Shown here: positions 60,537 through 64,000 of the stretch, piece by piece
How the letters are laid out: each line of letters begins with the position of its first letter
Position numbering within the stretch: position 1 is the first letter of the stretch
Notes under the pieces: model-generated
Seen by the model: the letters and a program-made list of their open reading frames with translations, nothing else
The model's database searches: none
Told to the model about the DNA's origin: nothing
Assembly (NCBI GenBank): GCA_025923195.1
Contig: JAICGJ010000001.1
Coordinates: 1-64,000 of the forward strand
Length of the DNA: 64,000 nt
Source: Chryseolinea sp.
GTDB taxonomy: Bacteria; Bacteroidota; Bacteroidia; Cytophagales; Cyclobacteriaceae
Direction: 5' to 3'
Position numbers and translations under genes: made by a program

Positions 60537-61304
60537 ATGGCTATCAAGGTTAAGGAAGAGAAGGGGCTCAGATTTGTTGATGAGGGTCAGGGGCAGGTCC
60601 TGTTTCTGCTGCATGGACTATTCGGGGCACTTAGCAATTGGGAGGGCGTGGTGAATAGGTTTTCAAGAAATTACAGGGTAGTGATTCCGATGCTTCCCAT
60701 TTACGAGATGCCGATCAGGGAAGCGGGTCTTGATGGGCTCCGGCAATTTGTAGAAGATTTTGTCGCGCAAAGAAACCTCAATAATATGATCATTATGGGG
60801 AACAGCCTGGGTGGTCATGTTGCGCTGATGTATTGTCTAAAAAATGCATCTAAGGTCAATAAGCTTATTCTTACGGGCAGCTCCGGTCTGTTCGAGGATT
60901 CCATGGGAGGATCTTATCCTAAAAGGGGAAATTATCAGTACATTAAAGAGCGCGTTTCTTACACGTTCTATAACCCGGATGTGGCTACAAAGGAATTGAT
61001 TGATGAGATCTTTGAAGTTACCAACAGCATACCAAAGTGCCTTAGAATTGTGGCTATTGCGAAATCTGCCCAACGCAATAACATGGCTGACGAGATTCCC
61101 AATATTAGAATTCCCACTTTATTAGTATGGGGATTAAACGACACCATTACACCTGCAATGGTTGCCCATGAATTTAATCGTTTGATTCCAAATTCACAGC
61201 TTAAATTTATCGACAAATGTTGCCACGCTCCCATGATGGAGCATCCTGAAACCTTTAATGAAATTGTGGAAGATTTTTTGCTTAACACAAATGAAATAAA
61301 ATGA
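60537..61304 (+). CDS. Alpha/beta hydrolase
   Basis: 255 residues with the nucleophile elbow GNSLGGH, the acid in WGLNDTITPA and the His in CCHAPMMEHPE, a complete Ser-Asp-His triad. No signal peptide. ATG at 60537 (MAIKVKEEKG) is chosen over one 14 codons upstream. Activity may be esterase, lipase or C-C hydrolase. Gene order YqeY-CvpA-hydrolase-CBS-nadK looks like one transcript. Confidence 0.88.
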   Translation: MAIKVKEEKGLRFVDEGQGQVLFLLHGLFGALSNWEGVVNRFSRNYRVVIPMLPIYEMPIREAGLDGLRQFVEDFVAQRNLNNMIIMGNSLGGHVALMYCLKNASKVNKLILTGSSGLFEDSMGGSYPKRGNYQYIKERVSYTFYNPDVATKELIDEIFEVTNSIPKCLRIVAIAKSAQRNNMADEIPNIRIPTLLVWGLNDTITPAMVAHEFNRLIPNSQLKFIDKCCHAPMMEHPETFNEIVEDFLLNTNEIK

Positions 61305-61317
61305 ACATAATCTTTCA

Positions 61318-61983
61318 ATGATCGCTGAAGACTTAATCAACCACATGTTGCCTCCCCTAAAAGGTACGGACGATGCACATAAAGCCATCGTCTGGATGGA
61401 GGAGTTTCGTTGTGCTTATATGCCGGTGGTTGAAAATGAGAAACTGCTCGGATTCATTTCAGAAGAGATAATTTTGGAAACCAATGAAATTGAAAAGCAG
61501 GTGAAGGATTTCGACCTGGTAGGTCAGAATTGTTATGTGCATTTGGATACCCATTTCTATGATATCTTAAAGATTGCCGCCAACAATAAGCTCCAAATGG
61601 TAGCAGTTCTGAACCAGGATCAGAACTATTGTGGCGTAATAACCATTCAGGACACGTTGACCTCATTTGCCCAAACTGCGGCCGTCCAGCTGCCAGGGGG
61701 CATCCTGGTGTTATCAATGAATCACACAGATTATTCGTTGTCTGAGATCAGCCGACTTATCGAAGAAAATCACGCAAAGGTTTTAAGCAGTATCGTTAAA
61801 GAGGATCCCCTAGATACTGTAAAAATGAGATTGACGTTAAAAATAAACCAGCTCGATCTTTCGCGGATCGTGGCTACCTTGGAAAGATTTGGTTACAAAG
61901 TTATCGGTCGTTATCACGAGACTAAGCCTATGGGGGACGACAGGGAGCGTATCGATATGCTACTACGCTATCTCGACATATAG
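61318..61983 (+). CDS. Two-CBS-domain protein with ACT-like tail
   Basis: 221 residues: a CBS pair in the first 135 (MIAEDLINHMLPPLKGTDD and YCGVITIQDTLTSFAQ) and an ACT-like C-terminal part (about 140-210, VLVLSMNHTDYSLSEISRLI). CBS pairs bind adenosine ligands, so it may sense energy state. 13 nt after the hydrolase gene and 78 nt before nadK; the same order with nadK is known to me from other Bacteroidota. Confidence 0.85.
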   Translation: MIAEDLINHMLPPLKGTDDAHKAIVWMEEFRCAYMPVVENEKLLGFISEEIILETNEIEKQVKDFDLVGQNCYVHLDTHFYDILKIAANNKLQMVAVLNQDQNYCGVITIQDTLTSFAQTAAVQLPGGILVLSMNHTDYSLSEISRLIEENHAKVLSSIVKEDPLDTVKMRLTLKINQLDLSRIVATLERFGYKVIGRYHETKPMGDDRERIDMLLRYLDI

Positions 61984-62015
61984 GCAAACATGCTTTTCTG
62001 TTGATTCTGTCGCCG

Positions 62016-62039
62016 ATCTATAAATTTATTATAGATTTG
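62016..62039 (+). promoter_or_regulatory. Palindrome over the nadK -7 element
   Basis: ATCTATAA-ATTTA-TTATAGAT (62016-62036) is a perfect 8-bp inverted repeat with a 5-nt spacer. The right arm overlaps TAGATTTG (62032-62039), which is an exact TAnnTTTG -7 match, 22 nt before the nadK ATG. A protein on the palindrome would block the promoter. No TTG at standard -33 distance is seen. Confidence 0.5.
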
Positions 62040-62061
62040 GATTCCCAATGCTATACTTGAA

Positions 62062-62934
62062 ATGAAAATAGCGATTCATGGAAAAGAATTCAACCGTGCG
62101 ACCGCGCCATTAATTGCCCGAATATTTGAAATCCTTATCCAGCATAAAGCTACTCTCTACGTTTCGTCAAAATTCAGTCAATACCTCAAGGCTCCCTTAA
62201 CCAGAGATCACTATCACGTTTACAACCCTGGCGACGATTTAAGAGATGTACAGGTTTTTATAAGCATTGGTGGCGATGGAACGTTGCTCGAGTCCGTTAC
62301 ACATATTGGAAAATTGGAGGTCCCTATTCTAGGTATCAATACTGGCAGACTAGGATTTCTTGCCACCATAAGCAAAGACCAGACGGAGGCGGCGTTACAG
62401 AAATTTTTTCAAGGTGCCTTCACGCTCGACAAAAGGGCTGTGCTGAAACTGGAAACCAACAAAGACATTTTTGGACATTTCAACTTTGCCTTGAACGACT
62501 TCACAGTAGTAAAAAAAGACTCGTCAGCGATGATCACTATCCACACATATATCGACGGCGAGTTTCTGAACTCATATTGGGCAGACGGTATTATCGTAGC
62601 TACTCCCACAGGTTCTACGGGATATTCGTTAAGCTGTGGCGGACCACTTATATTTCCGCGCTCTGGAAACTTCGTTATAACCCCTGTTAGTCCCCATAAT
62701 CTGACCGTGCGACCGATAGTCGTTTCCGACGCCGCCGAAATTAGCTTCCAGGTAGAGGGGAGAAGCAAGCGCTATTTGGTGTCGCTCGATTCAAGGATGG
62801 CTTCCGTTGATTCTTCCGTACAACTCAAAGTCTCGAAAGCGGACTTCAGAGTCAATTTGGTACAGCTGGAGGGAACGCATTATTTTAAGACATTGCGTCA
62901 GAAGTTAAATTGGGGCCTTGACGTCCGAAACTGA
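62062..62934 (+). CDS. nadK: NAD kinase
   Basis: Phosphorylates NAD to NADP. 290 residues: SIGGDGTLLESV (GGDG motif, catalytic Asp), GINTGRLGFLA, and DGIIVATPTGSTGYSLS, the conserved nucleotide-binding motif. ATG at 62062 follows a TAGATTTG -7 element. Last of the series from yqeY to the DUF6089 gene. Confidence 0.95.
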   Translation: MKIAIHGKEFNRATAPLIARIFEILIQHKATLYVSSKFSQYLKAPLTRDHYHVYNPGDDLRDVQVFISIGGDGTLLESVTHIGKLEVPILGINTGRLGFLATISKDQTEAALQKFFQGAFTLDKRAVLKLETNKDIFGHFNFALNDFTVVKKDSSAMITIHTYIDGEFLNSYWADGIIVATPTGSTGYSLSCGGPLIFPRSGNFVITPVSPHNLTVRPIVVSDAAEISFQVEGRSKRYLVSLDSRMASVDSSVQLKVSKADFRVNLVQLEGTHYFKTLRQKLNWGLDVRN

Positions 62935-63021
62935 ATTGTTAGGTTACCATTGTATGGTATTTGCTGATAAAGAATGATTTAAGTGGCAGTCATTTTTTAA
63001 ACTTTCGTTTTTTTACAGCAA

Positions 63022-64000
63022 ATGAGAAAGTATATCTGCATTATCTCCACAATCCTCTTCATCTGTGCGCTATCCGAATCATCTTCAGCCCAAATGAAGC
63101 GCAGATCCATTAAGAAGAATAACAAAAGAATTTCCAATTATCGAGGCAAAAAAGAGTGGTTTGCAAAGGAGAAGCGTTATAATACGTTTGGAATCGCATT
63201 GAATGCCTTGAACTATTACGGCGACTTGGCACCAAAACCCAGCCGATTCAGCACGGATATTAGTTTTACCCGACCAGCTGTTGCGATTGGTCTCTCCCAT
63301 AGGTTTGGACCCAGATATTCCATTAGTGGCTCGTTCATGTACGGCACATTGAAGGGCAGTGATAGTAAGTCTGCAGACCCTGGAGACAGCGAAAATGCAG
63401 TTTATCGCTATCAACGCAATTTGTCATTTAGAAATAGGATCATGGAACTGTCGGTAGTGGCAAATTTTGATCTCTATCCTAACATGGCGACATATATCAG
63501 TAGAGTGAAATGGACACCTTATTGTTTTGTGGATGTCGCGGCCTTTTTACATAATCCTCAGGCGAAGGCGCCTGCAACCGACCTCCATGGCGACCCATTA
63601 CCTGAGGCTGGGAAATGGGTGGACTTGCAGCAGTTGGGTACGGAGGGTCAGAAGGCTACACTTCTTGAAACTGATGTGAATAGCGGTATTAAAGGGTACA
63701 AAAAGTTCCAGCCCGCGATACCATTTGGGATTGGGGCTCGTTTCAGATTAAATGAAGTGCTAGATTTGTCAGCTGAATTAGGCTTTCGATATCTGTTTAC
63801 TGACTATATTGACGACGTAAGTCAGAATTATGTGGACCTGGGCGTTTTTGGTGACAATGAGCTGGCAAAGGCGATGTCATACCGATCAAATGAAATAGTC
63901 GATCCAGGTTTGTTAGTCCCCAGGGGAACCAGAAATGGCGAAACTTACAACCTGTTGAACGGGTATGGACAGGAATACATTGATAACAAGAGGGGAAGCA
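63022..64000 (+). CDS. DUF6089 outer-membrane protein (PorG-like), truncated by window edge
   Basis: 326 codons are readable and the frame stays open to the edge. The start is ATG 63022, with a signal peptide (MRKYICIISTILFICALSES) ending before SSAQ. The mature part opens with a basic stretch, then WFAKEKRYNTFGIALNALNYYGDLAP, typical of the DUF6089 beta-barrel proteins, a family that includes the type IX secretion protein PorG. The C-terminus is absent. In other Bacteroidota, this gene is often next to nadK and followed by undecaprenyl synthase and BamA (from memory), which could be tested on the adjacent contig. Confidence 0.75.
   Translation, partial: MRKYICIISTILFICALSESSSAQMKRRSIKKNNKRISNYRGKKEWFAKEKRYNTFGIALNALNYYGDLAPKPSRFSTDISFTRPAVAIGLSHRFGPRYSISGSFMYGTLKGSDSKSADPGDSENAVYRYQRNLSFRNRIMELSVVANFDLYPNMATYISRVKWTPYCFVDVAAFLHNPQAKAPATDLHGDPLPEAGKWVDLQQLGTEGQKATLLETDVNSGIKGYKKFQPAIPFGIGARFRLNEVLDLSAELGFRYLFTDYIDDVSQNYVDLGVFGDNELAKAMSYRSNEIVDPGLLVPRGTRNGETYNLLNGYGQEYIDNKRGS

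Overview
The window is ordinary chromosome from a member of the Bacteroidota, most likely a gliding Cytophagales-type bacterium. The support is a gldE-gldD gliding pair, SusC-like TonB receptors with an N-terminal carboxypeptidase-regulatory domain, the long Bacteroidota form of PurM, several proteins known mainly from this phylum (DUF3857 transglutaminase-like, DUF6427, DUF6089), TAnnTTTG-type -7 promoter elements, and frequent TTG/GTG starts with little Shine-Dalgarno signal. I see no rRNA, tRNA, prophage, transposon or CRISPR array.

Layout. 1-2.5 kb: two fatty acid desaturases around a short ECF sigma factor (the first runs off the left edge). 2.5-13.7 kb: rhlE helicase, a TonB receptor followed by a Crp/Fnr regulator, mutS, an exported methyltransferase, a SpoU-type RNA methyltransferase, purM, an acyl-CoA dehydrogenase. 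13.7-17.2 kb: a membrane zinc protease and a thiamine-type TonB receptor under a TPP riboswitch. 17.3-26.5 kb: a biotin carrier protein, pyrH-frr, then a leftward set (HU, TPR protein, a 29-residue basic protein, RNase G) and a rightward set (mutY, ssb, gldE, gldD, lipoprotein). 26.5-39.8 kb: M20 peptidase, radical SAM protein, PLP enzyme, RNA ligase-like protein, fumC, a SPOR-like protein, a collagen-like secreted protein joined to recJ and lptB, a GH3 protein, radA. 39.9-50.2 kb: a pair of DUF3857 proteins, a short-chain dehydrogenase, a lipid A-type acyltransferase, a SNF2 helicase, a LolE-like permease with rbfA. 50.2-59.4 kb: DUF6427 membrane protein, rpiB, tatC, glyA, then a leftward run of pdxJ, three TPM-domain proteins and a DUF885 peptidase. 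59.5-64 kb: yqeY-like gene, cvpA, hydrolase, CBS protein, nadK, and a truncated DUF6089 (PorG-like) gene at the right edge.

How genes work together. DNA maintenance genes are scattered through the window (mutS, mutY, ssb, recJ, radA, HU). Envelope genes recur: lptB (LPS export), LpxL-type acyltransferase, LolE-like permease, tatC, two TonB receptors, gldD/gldE and the PorG-like protein. The best regulatory signals are the TPP riboswitch, two FNR-like palindromes in front of the first TonB receptor and its Crp/Fnr neighbour, and a palindrome overlapping the nadK -7 element.

I did not find a clearly new multi-gene system. The most worthwhile leads are the Crp/Fnr-TonB pair with its two operator-like sites, the collagen-like protein co-transcribed with recJ and lptB, the three TPM proteins in a row without LemA, the DUF3857 pair of which one has lost the catalytic cysteine, and a seven-base tandem repeat abutting a GTG start.
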